Shown: piece by piece, positions 9,395-17,044 of the stretch
How the letters are laid out: each line of letters opens with the position of its first letter
How positions within the stretch are numbered: position 1 is the stretch's first letter
IMG/VR virus record: IMGVR_UViG_3300027754_005427
Span: 22,927-86,926 of that record
Reading direction: 5' to 3' (one strand)
DNA length: 64,000 nucleotides
DNA from: a virus
Translations under genes and position numbers: made by a program
The notes under the pieces: model-generated
The model's database searches: none
What the model saw: only the letters and a program-made list of their open reading frames with translations
Told to the model about the DNA's origin: nothing

Positions 9395-9907
9395 CTAAAA
9401 TGTTTTTTTCTTAACAAACCAAGCATATGGAGATATTCCGCATAGTTTAGAAGTACCGCATGCTTCACAATATCCTTTGTGATATTGTAAATAATACTGT
9501 GCAAAAATATCTTTGTTGTACCATGTATGTTGACCATATATGTCATTTATACAAAATAAACTTTCTTCAGTCATTTCACTTATTATGAAAAAATGGCCTT
9601 CTATTTTTTTAAAATCAAACATAAATGTTGATTTCATTATTATTATGTGATTTGAATTTAGAGCATCTTCTATTTCTTTTATAGTTGGTAAGTTTTTACA
9701 TTTTACATCGATGCCACTAATACTATTTAAACTTTTTTCAAAATATGGTTGATGTGTTCCTTCTTTTGTACACTTGCATTTTCTTTTATATTTAGAATAA
9801 TCTTTATTATAATTAATTTCTATTTCAAGCCATTTCAATACATTTAATATAGCAACTGGACCGCATGATGATTTGTTTTTTTGTGCAATCCATCTTGTTG
9901 TTGTCAT
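9395..9907 (-). CDS. Papain-like C39-type cysteine protease
   Basis: 170 residues. QKNKSSCGPVAILNVLKWL at the N-terminus is the nucleophile block (Gln for the oxyanion hole, then Cys) of C39 and related peptidases. The His block is EGHFFIISE, and a following Asn/Asp sits in CINDIYG, completing a plausible Cys-His-Asn/Asp triad. Two Cys-rich spots (KRKCKCTK and CEACGTSKLCG) may bind zinc. There is no signal peptide or ABC transporter domain, unlike bacteriocin-exporting C39 enzymes. The gene has a GAGGTG ribosome site. Cleavage of host or virion proteins is possible; the substrate is unknown. Confidence 0.7.
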   Translation of the reverse strand: MTTTRWIAQKNKSSCGPVAILNVLKWLEIEINYNKDYSKYKRKCKCTKEGTHQPYFEKSLNSISGIDVKCKNLPTIKEIEDALNSNHIIIMKSTFMFDFKKIEGHFFIISEMTEESLFCINDIYGQHTWYNKDIFAQYYLQYHKGYCEACGTSKLCGISPYAWFVKKKTF

Positions 9908-9961
9908 ATTACACCTCGTATTAAGAATTGTAATTTATTTATTCATAATTAATCAAATAAA

Positions 9962-10117
9962 TTATGTGCTTTCTTCTAAATTTATAGTTTCTTCATGTAA
10001 TCCATAAGGACAATTTTTGCAGCCACTTTTGCAACATTTGCCTCTTTTTAATAGAAATTCCTTAGTAAACACCATTAATCCATTTTCATCGTAATAAAAG
10101 TCTATGTTTTCTTGCAT
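9962..10117 (-). CDS. DUF5522-like cysteine-rich small protein
   Basis: 51 residues. The sequence YYDENGLMVFTKEF.LKRGKCCKSGCKNCPYG matches the short DUF5522 family (pattern: F-x-N-G-x-x-V-F-T, then L-x-R-G-x-C-C-x-x-x-C-x-x-C-P-Y). Four or five cysteines are arranged as a probable metal or Fe-S site. The family is common as a stand-alone small protein in bacteria; its role is unknown. Its conserved composition makes this short frame credible as a real gene. The ribosome site is weak. Confidence 0.75.
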   Translation of the reverse strand: MQENIDFYYDENGLMVFTKEFLLKRGKCCKSGCKNCPYGLHEETINLEEST

Positions 10118-10250
10118 TTTTATTAAATTTCACTTATTTTATATTAAAAATTAATAATATTATTCATCTTTTTAAAAGTTAAAGGCAATTTTCAATGTTT
10201 TCTCTTATTTTTTACCAAACAATATTACTTTTATTAATTAATACTATCAA
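10118..10250. other. AT-rich intergenic spacer
   Basis: About 130 bases of AT-rich sequence between two minus-strand genes. No open frame, clear hairpin or promoter consensus stands out. Confidence 0.4.
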
Positions 10251-10931
10251 TTAATTGTTTTTATCTAAACTGGTTAATTCAGCCAATACATTTGCATTTA
10301 AATTTTCTTCAACGAATTTTATATCATCTTCATCAAAATATTTCATGTATTGTTTTTTTGAATAAAAATTTTCATCTTTGTATTGCATACTATTAACTTG
10401 TCTGATTTCTGCTGCTTTACCTGGGTTTATATTTTCTGATGGAAACACTATGGTAGGAGATTTAAGTTTCATGTTAAATTTTTCAGCTATTTTTTTCAAA
10501 ACATCTTCAGTTTGTAACAGTAAAGAATCATATTTTATAAATATTTTTTTACCTGCTGTGTCGCAAAATAACCATGATTCATTCATTTTATTCCAAAGAA
10601 ATATAGGGTTTAATTCTTCGAATTGAGGAATTTTACTTGATCTATCTTTATATACGAATTTACTTCTAATGAATTTTTTAAAATCAAAACCTTTCGTTGC
10701 AGGAAATATATTAATTTTATTTTTTCTATTTGAATAAGTATAAATCGAATAAAGCCAAGAAAAAGGTTCTTTGAAAACAATGATTGTATTAGCTTCTAAA
10801 TCTTTTTTTATATGACCGTGTTTCCAAGCGTGTTGGTTAACTAATGGAATTACATCAAAATTTCTTAATATTAAAAATTCTAAAAAATTTGTTCCGCTTC
10901 TCATTAATCCGTGTATTTTTACAGAAGTCAT
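10251..10931 (-). CDS. Sulfotransferase-like P-loop protein
   Basis: 226 residues. KIHGLMRSGTNFLE is the 5'-phosphosulfate (PAPS) P-loop of sulfotransferases, here in the G-x-x-R-S-G-T form. IIVFKEPFSWLYSIYTYSN matches the 3'-phosphate-binding block (R/K-x-P-x-x-x-x-x-S). The length suits small carbohydrate sulfotransferases. The ATG overlaps the stop of the upstream glycine-rich gene (ATGA), so the two are translationally coupled. It may sulfate a glycan or a tyrosine on a virion or host-surface target; the acceptor cannot be read from sequence. Confidence 0.75.
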   Translation of the reverse strand: MTSVKIHGLMRSGTNFLEFLILRNFDVIPLVNQHAWKHGHIKKDLEANTIIVFKEPFSWLYSIYTYSNRKNKINIFPATKGFDFKKFIRSKFVYKDRSSKIPQFEELNPIFLWNKMNESWLFCDTAGKKIFIKYDSLLLQTEDVLKKIAEKFNMKLKSPTIVFPSENINPGKAAEIRQVNSMQYKDENFYSKKQYMKYFDEDDIKFVEENLNANVLAELTSLDKNN

Positions 10932-11716
10932 ATGCCATTTCCGCCATTGTTAAAGCCACCACCAAATTGACCACCACTAAATTGACCAAATCCCATATTG
11001 CCACGCATATTTTGACCGCCCATATTACCACCACCGCCACTCTGAAATGCTAAACCACCAACCCCAGACATAATACCCTGCATCGCCATAGAATAAAAGG
11101 GATTATTCATACCAATTGCTTGAACACCGCCACCTTGATTGAATCCACCACCTTGATTGAATCCACCACCTTGATTGAATCCACCACCTATTAAACTGCC
11201 ACTTTGATTGAATCCACCACCTTGATTGAATCCACCACCTTGATTGAATCCACCACCTTGATTGAATCCACCACCTTGATTGAATCCACCACCTTGATTG
11301 AATCCACCACCTTGATTGAATCCACCACCTTGATTGAATCCACCACCTTGATTGAATCCACCACCTTGATTGAATCCACCACCTTGATTGAATCCACCAC
11401 CTTGATTGAATCCACCACCTGTAGAAAGTGGAATTTGATAAAGCTTCGAGATTTGGATGCCTGGAGTATTATTTTGTGTGTATTGTGCAGTGCCTTGAAT
11501 GCCTCCTGTATTTTGTTGAAAACCGCCAAAACCGCCAACGCCACTAGAACTGCTTCCAGTATTAAAATTAATGTTTTGATTTGCTATTTGAGGCTGTACT
11601 GTATTATTTAAAGCAGGAGGAAATGAAGGACTTAGTGGTAAAATACTTCTATATTTTTGAGCTTGAGAAGTAGAAGCTATTATCAAAAACAAAAAAATTA
11701 CAATTGTTTTTTTCAT
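10928..11716 (-). CDS. Secreted glycine-rich GGGFNQ-repeat protein
   Basis: 262 residues. The N-terminus (MKKTIVIFLFLIIASTSQAQ) is a classical signal peptide with a likely cut after SQA. About fifteen tandem GGGFNQ hexapeptides follow, in blocks of twelve and three separated by SGSLI. The C-terminus is rich in Gly, Met, Asn and Gln (GGNMGGQNMRGNMGFGQF). Such composition is typical of amyloid- or prion-like, surface-adhesive or low-complexity extracellular proteins. A signal peptide on a phage protein implies export during infection. It is coupled to the sulfotransferase by an ATGA overlap. Confidence 0.7.
   Translation of the reverse strand: MKKTIVIFLFLIIASTSQAQKYRSILPLSPSFPPALNNTVQPQIANQNINFNTGSSSSGVGGFGGFQQNTGGIQGTAQYTQNNTPGIQISKLYQIPLSTGGGFNQGGGFNQGGGFNQGGGFNQGGGFNQGGGFNQGGGFNQGGGFNQGGGFNQGGGFNQGGGFNQGGGFNQSGSLIGGGFNQGGGFNQGGGFNQGGGVQAIGMNNPFYSMAMQGIMSGVGGLAFQSGGGGNMGGQNMRGNMGFGQFSGGQFGGGFNNGGNGI
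11130..11420 (-). repeat. 18-bp tandem repeat array inside the glycine-rich gene
   Basis: Units of CCACCTTGATTGAATCCA (plus strand) repeat nearly without change, interrupted once near 11185-11205. The 18-bp period keeps the frame, so copy number can vary without disrupting the protein. The near-identity at the DNA level indicates recent expansion. Confidence 0.85.
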
Positions 11717-11723
11717 GATTTAT

Positions 11724-12101
11724 TCAACCAATTTCTTCAATCGTACCAGACAATTCAATGATTGGTATTGCCTCCCAGTTAGTTAAATTATTGCTAAAAG
11801 ATGGTTTACCATGATTTTTATAATTAACTGCTATAGTGATATGTTTTATTTTGTTTTCTGAGAGCATATCTGTAATTACTCCAACCGCTATTACTTGCTC
11901 GTCAAAAGCAAGTGTAACTGCTTCTATTTCAACCTTTTGTCCTATCATATTTTTTATATTTTCATTTATAGTTTTAGAAGCTTTGCCTTTATTAATAGTC
12001 ATATGATGACAAACTATTTTCCAATCCTCATTAAAAAAAGGGGAAAATTTATCTTTAAGTTTGTTTTTAGATTTTTCGTCTAAGACTATTGCTGTGTACA
12101 T
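11724..12101 (-). CDS. 2H phosphoesterase-like protein
   Basis: 125 residues with two H-x-T signatures, CHHMTINKG and KHITIAVNY, spaced as in 2H phosphoesterases (RNA 2',3'-cyclic phosphodiesterases; closest in feel to the CPDase domain of plant/fungal-type tRNA ligases). Such enzymes reverse or finish RNA-end modification and can also cleave 2',5'-oligoadenylates. A role in RNA repair or in countering a nucleotide-based host defence is therefore possible. The ATG at 12101 is preceded at four bases by AATATATA and lacks a Shine-Dalgarno. Confidence 0.65.
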   Translation of the reverse strand: MYTAIVLDEKSKNKLKDKFSPFFNEDWKIVCHHMTINKGKASKTINENIKNMIGQKVEIEAVTLAFDEQVIAVGVITDMLSENKIKHITIAVNYKNHGKPSFSNNLTNWEAIPIIELSGTIEEIG

Positions 12102-12127
12102 GAATTATATATTAAATAAAATCATAA

Positions 12128-12496
12128 TTAATTATCATAATTTTTATTTTTAATAATTTCATAGTTTCCAATTGAAATTACATCATATTTAGAAAATATT
12201 TTAGGAATCTGAACTTTATTTAAAATTTTATCTTTACTCCATATTAAAGCATAAACATCACTAGGTAAATTTTCAATTAAATAATTAAATGTAAATTTAC
12301 CTAAGCCTTTATTTCTATAAGATTCACAAATATGAAAATTAATTAAATTATAATAATAAGCAGAAAATCTTTGAAGCGTATAATTTGTTTTTTCAAATAA
12401 TAAATATCCTATTTTTTCATGATTATGAAATAAATTTATATATTTGTTTTCTTCTAAAGTTATTTCGTAGCCTTCTTGATAAAAATCGATTACCAT
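12128..12496 (-). CDS. GNAT-family acetyltransferase
   Basis: 122 residues. The acetyl-CoA loop is visible in FHICESYRNKGLGKFTFNYLIE (R-x-x-G-x-G type). It is preceded by the strand pair EKIGYLLFEKTN and followed by DVYALIWSKDK. The protein is short for the superfamily but complete in its core. The substrate is unknown; protein, amino-sugar or small-molecule acetylation are all possible. It is divergent from the Fe-S carrier gene at 12604. Confidence 0.65.
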   Translation of the reverse strand: MVIDFYQEGYEITLEENKYINLFHNHEKIGYLLFEKTNYTLQRFSAYYYNLINFHICESYRNKGLGKFTFNYLIENLPSDVYALIWSKDKILNKVQIPKIFSKYDVISIGNYEIIKNKNYDN

Positions 12497-12533
12497 ATGT
12501 AAATATATATTACTAAAAATATTTTATTTTTTT

Positions 12534-12559
12534 ACATATAAGTATTTTTACTTATATGT
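12534..12559. promoter_or_regulatory. 11-bp perfect inverted repeat upstream of the Fe-S carrier gene
   Basis: ACATATAAGTA at 12534-12544 pairs exactly with TACTTATATGT at 12549-12559 across a TTTT loop. It sits between divergent genes, 45 bases before the ATG at 12604. It is either an operator for a dimeric regulator or an RNA hairpin in the leader. No U-run follows, so it is not a standard terminator. Confidence 0.45.
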
Positions 12560-12603
12560 TATATTAAATTAATTAGCATTTTAAATTTTAAAAGGATAAA
12601 GCC

Positions 12604-12954
12604 ATGGCAATTTCAATTACAAACAGAGCTAAGAACGAATTCATTCATATTATTGAAGAGCAAAAATCACAAGATCCAGAGTTTGCAAACAAGAAACAAT
12701 ACTTAAGGATTAGAGTTGTTGGAGGTGGTTGTTCTGGATTTCAATACAAGCTTACAGTTGATGATCAAGTAAATGAAAACTTAGATGATTGTCAAACAAT
12801 TAATGAAGTAGAGGTTGTAATTGACAAAAGAAGCATAATGTATATTTCTGAAGCAAAAATTGATTATTTAGATGATTTGAATGAAAGAGGATTCAAAATT
12901 GAAAATCCTGATACTAAAACAACTTGTGGATGTGGCAAAAGCTTTTCTTTTTAA
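12604..12954 (+). CDS. A-type iron-sulfur carrier protein (IscA/ErpA/HesB family)
   Basis: 116 residues. It has the three invariant cysteines of A-type carriers: Cys43 in GGGCSGFQY and Cys108/Cys110 in TTCGCGKSF. The family signature SIMYISEAKIDYLDDLNERGFKIENP is conserved. Such proteins receive Fe-S clusters from the scaffold and hand them to target enzymes. Phage copies are known in marine and freshwater myoviruses, where they are thought to support Fe-S proteins during infection. AAAAGGA lies 9 bases before the ATG. The following gene (12978) is in the same direction. Confidence 0.9.
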   Translation: MAISITNRAKNEFIHIIEEQKSQDPEFANKKQYLRIRVVGGGCSGFQYKLTVDDQVNENLDDCQTINEVEVVIDKRSIMYISEAKIDYLDDLNERGFKIENPDTKTTCGCGKSFSF

Positions 12955-12977
12955 ATAATGTTTCAACAGGAGAAAAA

Positions 12978-13427
12978 ATGAGTCCAGATAAAGAAAAAAG
13001 ACTTTATGATAATTATCCCGAGTTATTTTATTCAATGAATGATAAAAATCCAGAATTAACATTAATGTGGGGAATTGAATGTGAAGATGGTTGGTATGAT
13101 ATTATTGATTGTTTATGTTATGAAATTATTAAAAAATCAAGAAAGGAAAGGTCTGTAGAAAGGTCTTTAGAAGAATACGAAGAAGCAATGAAAAAATTTG
13201 AAAGAATTCCTTCTGTAATTCAAATTAAAGAAAAATTTGGATTGTTAACAGTTTGTATTAATAATATTAATAAGGAGCATAAAGCTTTAATTGATTTTGC
13301 CGAGAGATTAAGTTCTAAAACATGTGAATTTTGTGGTACATCTAAAGATGTAAAATTAACATCTGTTGGGTGGATAAAAACACTTTGTCCAGAACATACT
13401 GATTTATTTAATGGTAGAAAGGTATAA
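12978..13427 (+). CDS. Phage protein with C-terminal zinc-finger-like motif
   Basis: 149 residues from the ATG at 12978, which is preceded by AGGAG. A longer frame back to 12924 overlaps the Fe-S carrier gene and lacks a ribosome site. The sequence has WGIECEDGWYDIIDCLC near the N-terminus, IQIKEKFGLLTVCIN in the middle and TCEFCGTSKDVKL..GWIKTLCPEH at the end, giving a CxxC...CxxH metal site. This architecture recurs as a hypothetical protein in many tailed phages. I know no assigned function. Confidence 0.65.
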   Translation: MSPDKEKRLYDNYPELFYSMNDKNPELTLMWGIECEDGWYDIIDCLCYEIIKKSRKERSVERSLEEYEEAMKKFERIPSVIQIKEKFGLLTVCINNINKEHKALIDFAERLSSKTCEFCGTSKDVKLTSVGWIKTLCPEHTDLFNGRKV

Positions 13428-13710
13428 TTTAAAAAATATGAATGTTAACAATGTAAAAATAACTGTGGATATTGGAGATGGAACTTTATGGACATATGAA
13501 AATATTTGTAGTTTCGTTACAAAAGAAAGGTTGTTAAATGAAAATGACGACAGTACAAAAATTTATAGTATGAACATAGATTCTTTAAATGTAAAAATAG
13601 AAAAAAAAGAAATGCTAGATACATTACAGGAAATATCAAAAAAATTAGATATTTTAATTAACAAAGAAGATAAAAAGCCAGCGTGTAGAAAATCTAAATC
13701 AAATAACTAG
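13411..13710 (+). CDS. Small hypothetical protein
   Basis: 99 residues if translated from the ATG at 13411, which overlaps the preceding gene by 17 bases. An alternative ATG at 13438 would give 90 residues, with GAAAGG 15 bases upstream as a distant ribosome site. The sequence NVNNVKITVDIGDGTLWTYENICSF suggests a beta-rich N-terminus. KKEMLDTLQEISKKLDILINK suggests a C-terminal amphipathic or coiled-coil helix. Nothing identifies a family. Confidence 0.5.
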   Translation: MVERYNLKNMNVNNVKITVDIGDGTLWTYENICSFVTKERLLNENDDSTKIYSMNIDSLNVKIEKKEMLDTLQEISKKLDILINKEDKKPACRKSKSNN

Positions 13711-13743
13711 CTTGTTTAATTTATAACAATATACTATAATTAA

Positions 13744-13804
13744 TTAGGGCTGGGGATGGTATAATGGTGGTTATACGGGGAAATAGGTGGTATCCCCAGC
13801 CTAA
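13744..13804 (+). ncRNA. Candidate structured RNA: 13-bp closing stem with a 6-bp inner hairpin
   Basis: The arms 13744-13757 and 13792-13804 are complementary over 13 pairs, with one extra unpaired G in the left arm. Inside, GTATAA (13759-13764) pairs with TTATAC (13771-13776) around TGGTGG. The GC-rich stem is striking in this AT-rich genome and lies alone in a 133-base gap. ATGGTATAATGGT resembles a tRNA D-arm, and the terminal seven pairs resemble an acceptor stem, but there is no anticodon or T arm. It could be a tRNA-derived RNA, a processing signal or a terminator. The strand is uncertain. Confidence 0.5.
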
Positions 13805-13843
13805 TATAATTATAATATTTAAATAAAAAAACATATATAACGC

Positions 13844-14590
13844 ATGAGCAAAATAAATTTATCATATTGTACAACATGTTGTAATAGACTATGGCAATTA
13901 GCTTTAACTCTACAAGATAATTTAGAAAATTTAAATAAAAAAGAAGAACTCATATTAGTAAATTATGGGAGTACTGATAATTTAAACCGCTACATAAAAT
14001 CAAGTTATTGGTGTCAAAAATTAATGGATGATAATAGATTTAAATATATAGATGTTTTAGATGTAAGCAATTATAATTGCTCAAAAGCAAAAAATATAGC
14101 ACATAGATTTGCCAGCGGTAAATTTCTAGTTAATCTTGATGCTGACAATACTAATTATCTAATTAATAAAAGAGTTTTAAATACTGATAATAGAGATGAA
14201 GTTTTGATTCATTTATGGAATAAAATCATGGGTGGAACTTTTGGAAAAATATGTATACCTAAAGATATTTTTTATAAATTAGGAGGATATGATGAGTCTT
14301 TTCTTCCAATTGCATACCAAGATAACGATATAATGAACAGAGCAAAAGCTATGAATATTAAAGTTGTTGAAAATCTAATATCCATAGGTGTAATAACAAA
14401 TACCATAGAAGAAAAAGTAAATCAAACAGGATTAAAAAGTTGGTGGTCATGCTTACAAACTAATAAAACCACATCAGAATTTAATATTTCAAACAATAAA
14501 TTAATAGCAAACAAAGATACTGGGTGGGGATATGCAAAAGTAAAAATAAATTTTGGAAAAACACAAGAATTTAAAGAAATATTTCCATAA
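13844..14590 (+). CDS. Family 2 glycosyltransferase
   Basis: 248 residues of GT-A fold. N-terminal LSYCTTCCNRLWQLALTL and ILVNYGSTDNL form the nucleotide-binding start. FLVNLDADNTNYL carries the DxD metal motif, and LGGYDESFLPIAYQDNDIMNRAKA is the acceptor-side block of chondroitin-polymerase-like GT2 enzymes. The protein is soluble with no TM segment. No Shine-Dalgarno is present, but CATATATA sits four bases before the ATG, matching the late-type leaderless arrangement seen elsewhere. The donor and acceptor are unknown. Confidence 0.8.
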   Translation: MSKINLSYCTTCCNRLWQLALTLQDNLENLNKKEELILVNYGSTDNLNRYIKSSYWCQKLMDDNRFKYIDVLDVSNYNCSKAKNIAHRFASGKFLVNLDADNTNYLINKRVLNTDNRDEVLIHLWNKIMGGTFGKICIPKDIFYKLGGYDESFLPIAYQDNDIMNRAKAMNIKVVENLISIGVITNTIEEKVNQTGLKSWWSCLQTNKTTSEFNISNNKLIANKDTGWGYAKVKINFGKTQEFKEIFP

Positions 14591-14683
14591 GCAAAATAAT
14601 AATTATCATTGACTTATTTAAACAATATATTATATTTACATTGCGTACATTTGCCTTATATATTTAATAAAATAGAAATTATT

Positions 14684-15589
14684 ATGAATTTATCACTTTG
14701 TTGCATTTCTAATGTTTTATCTAATGAAGGCACTAGATTCAGAAGAATTACTTATAAAAGTTTTTCTAGTGTAAGTAAAAATGAAGCAATTAATAAAATA
14801 GGACTTATTGCTTTACATAATCTAGAAGTTTGCTTAAAAACAATTAAACAATGTGTAAACATTGGTATTTCTGGCTATAGAATTAGCAGCGATTTATTTC
14901 CTTTGCTAAATCATCCTGATATATGTATGGAAATTGATGATTTGCCAAATATAAAAGATATAAGTTTTTTATTAAATCAAATCAAATGCTTTGTTAAATC
15001 AAATGGAATAAGAATTTCTGCCCACCCAAGCGAGTATATAAGTCTTACTTCTGAAAACCCAAATACAATTTCTAATTCAATTAATGACCTTGAACTACAT
15101 GCTGATATATTTAATAGACTTGAATTACCTCTGAATTATCTATCGCCACTAAATATACACATTAGAAAAGATGGTAATGAAGAAGAGCTATCTAAAGTAT
15201 TCATGAAAAATTTTCAAAGACTATCTGATGGTGTTAAAAAAAGATTAGTATTAGAAAATAATGATAATGTTAAAGGTGTTTGGAGTACTAAAAAACTAGT
15301 TGAAATATTTTACCAGAGACATAACATTCCTATTACTTTTGATTGTTTACATCATAAATTTCTTGCTGATAATTTATCAGAAAAAGAAGCATTTGATTTA
15401 GCTTACAAAACTTGGGATTGCCAACCACTTTTTCACTATAGTGAATCAAAAGACGGTACTAAAGCACATGCAGATATGGCAAAAGAAATACCAAATTCTT
15501 ATGAAAAAAATGTTATGTTCGATGTAGAATTAAAAGGCAAAGACTTAGCTATATTAGATTTAATTAAAAGAATTAATTTAAAAAAGTAA
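14684..15589 (+). CDS. uvsE: UV damage endonuclease (UvdE/UvsE family)
   Basis: 301 residues from the ATG at 14684; an upstream in-frame TTG would add an implausible hydrophobic extension. The TIM-barrel family signatures are present: LCCISNVL at the start, GISGYRISSDLFPL, IRISAHPSEYISL, LNIHI, LVLENND, ITFDCLHHKF and a C-terminal FHYSESK. The conserved His, Glu and Asp residues are those that bind the metal cluster. The enzyme nicks DNA 5' to UV photoproducts and some abasic sites. In a phage it would repair genomes exposed to sunlight, consistent with a surface-water habitat. It overlaps the convergent DHFR gene by 17 bases. Confidence 0.9.
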   Translation: MNLSLCCISNVLSNEGTRFRRITYKSFSSVSKNEAINKIGLIALHNLEVCLKTIKQCVNIGISGYRISSDLFPLLNHPDICMEIDDLPNIKDISFLLNQIKCFVKSNGIRISAHPSEYISLTSENPNTISNSINDLELHADIFNRLELPLNYLSPLNIHIRKDGNEEELSKVFMKNFQRLSDGVKKRLVLENNDNVKGVWSTKKLVEIFYQRHNIPITFDCLHHKFLADNLSEKEAFDLAYKTWDCQPLFHYSESKDGTKAHADMAKEIPNSYEKNVMFDVELKGKDLAILDLIKRINLKK

Positions 15590-16025
15590 AAATAGAATAT
15601 TCAGAATAATGATCTTTAGATATTAATTTTAAAATTTTTGGTAATTTTGGAAAAAAAACATCTGCTTCATAACACCCATTAATCAAAGTTAAGAACAAGA
15701 AATTTAAATTCTGGTGATTTATTGCTTCTTCATAAATAGAGGCTCCTCCAATAATAAAAGGAGTTTGTTTTTTAAGCCAACAATAATCTAATGCTTTTTG
15801 AAGAGAATTAAACTTTAGATCTTTAGAAATTATTATATTTTCTCTATTTGGAAGAGGTTTTACTGGTAATGATTCCCAAGTTTTTCTTCCCATTATTAAT
15901 GGACTTGTATTAGTTATTTCTTTAAAAAACTTCAAATCACCTTTTATATCCCAAGGTAATTTTCCTTTATAACCGATGCCATGATTTAAGTCCATAGCAG
16001 CAATAATATTAAATTTATTTGTCAT
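15573..16025 (-). CDS. folA: Dihydrofolate reductase
   Basis: 150 residues from the ATG at 16025, which overlaps the thyA stop as ATGA. Motifs: MDLNHGIGYKGKLPWDIKGDLKFFK (substrate and Met20 loop), MGRKTWESLP (NADPH phosphate region) and FIIGGASIYEEA (glycine pair of the cofactor site). It reduces dihydrofolate to tetrahydrofolate using NADPH, regenerating the cofactor spent by ThyA. The order thyA-folA with a coupled start is a typical phage thymidylate operon. A longer reading frame upstream lies inside thyA and is rejected. Confidence 0.93.
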   Translation of the reverse strand: MTNKFNIIAAMDLNHGIGYKGKLPWDIKGDLKFFKEITNTSPLIMGRKTWESLPVKPLPNRENIIISKDLKFNSLQKALDYCWLKKQTPFIIGGASIYEEAINHQNLNFLFLTLINGCYEADVFFPKLPKILKLISKDHYSEYSIFTFLN

Positions 16026-16873
16026 ACTGCAACTTGACCTTTTATGAAATCGTGTGAGTTGTAATTTTTCAATACAGAGTCTACACAAGACCAATCAAAA
16101 ATATTATTAAATTTAGTAGTTTCAATAGAAGGAAAAGACAAAGGAGTTCTTTTTAATTGAGTCTTTACTGCATCTATGTGATTTACATACAAATGAACAT
16201 TATCTAAATAACCAGTTACCAATCCAGCTTCAAAATTGCTTTCTTTTGCTAATAAATGTAACAATAAAGCATATGAAGCGATATTAAATGGTAAGCCAAG
16301 AAATGTATCAACACTACGCATGTGAAATGCTAAATGAATTTTATTATCTATCTTGGTTACAGTCCAAACAAAATGACATGGTGGTAATGCCATAGAATCA
16401 AGTTGCGAAGGATTCCAAGCAGAACAAACCATTCTTCTATCATCTGGATTGCTTTTTAAGGTATCGACTATTTTTTTAAATTGATCATAGCCTTCTCCAT
16501 TAAAATTACGCCATTGAACACCATAAATTGGGCCAAGTTCATTTTCTTTTAACTGATATTCTTTCTTATGTTCTTCGCTTAATCCTTGTGGAATAAGTTT
16601 TGGTGAACACCATTCATTCCAAATATTGCATTTGCGATCTTTTAGCCATTGTTTATCATGCAAGCCTTTTATGAAGAATTCCAACTCAACTTTTATTGAA
16701 TTAAAGTTCATTTTTTTAGTTGTTAAAAGAGGAAATCCTTGATTCATATCATGCTGAAATAAAACATGAGGTATAGCAATGGTATCTATGCCAGTTCTAT
16801 TTTTGCAAATAATTCCATCTTTTAATATATTTCTTAATATTCCTAAATATAATTCTTCTGATGAATTTTTCAT
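16022..16873 (-). CDS. thyA: Thymidylate synthase ThyA
   Basis: 283 residues, close to the usual ThyA length. It contains KNRTGIDTIA at the N-terminus, the dUMP-binding PDDRRMVCSAWNP, the active-site cysteine block LPPCHFVWTV, LPFNIASYALLLHLLA, and YLDNVHLYVNHIDAVK near the C-terminus. It methylates dUMP to dTMP with methylene-tetrahydrofolate. A GAGG ribosome site precedes the ATG. It is translationally coupled to DHFR and supplies thymidine for an AT-rich genome. Confidence 0.95.
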   Translation of the reverse strand: MKNSSEELYLGILRNILKDGIICKNRTGIDTIAIPHVLFQHDMNQGFPLLTTKKMNFNSIKVELEFFIKGLHDKQWLKDRKCNIWNEWCSPKLIPQGLSEEHKKEYQLKENELGPIYGVQWRNFNGEGYDQFKKIVDTLKSNPDDRRMVCSAWNPSQLDSMALPPCHFVWTVTKIDNKIHLAFHMRSVDTFLGLPFNIASYALLLHLLAKESNFEAGLVTGYLDNVHLYVNHIDAVKTQLKRTPLSFPSIETTKFNNIFDWSCVDSVLKNYNSHDFIKGQVAV

Positions 16874-17044
16874 TTTGTCCTCAATCTATAACATTCAACA
16901 TTTATTATTTTACTAAATAGTTAAAATTACGGCAATGAAATTTAAAACAATAAAACTAAATAATTAGCACATGAAAAATTTAATATTAAAAAAATAATTT
17001 AATGAAGAAAAATACAGGTTTAAAAAGGAAATTATAAAAATATT
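16874..17044. promoter_or_regulatory. Divergent intergenic region between thyA and the metzincin gene
   Basis: About 170 AT-rich bases that must hold promoters for both directions. TATAAAAA at 17033-17040 lies four bases before the ATG at 17045 and resembles the late-type box; AAAAAGGAA also occurs just upstream of it. No small gene or strong hairpin is visible. Confidence 0.4.

Noticed and set aside
11130-11420. Regularly spaced short repeats resembling a CRISPR array
   Set aside because: The units are contiguous 18-bp coding repeats in frame with a signal-peptide protein. There are no unique spacers, leader or cas genes.
13744-13804. A complete tRNA at the structured RNA locus
   Set aside because: The span between the acceptor-like arms is too short and lacks an anticodon arm and a T-arm.
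14609-14683. N-terminal extension of the UvdE gene from an upstream TTG
   Set aside because: It adds 25 hydrophobic residues not typical of the family, and the ATG at 14684 gives the canonical N-terminus.
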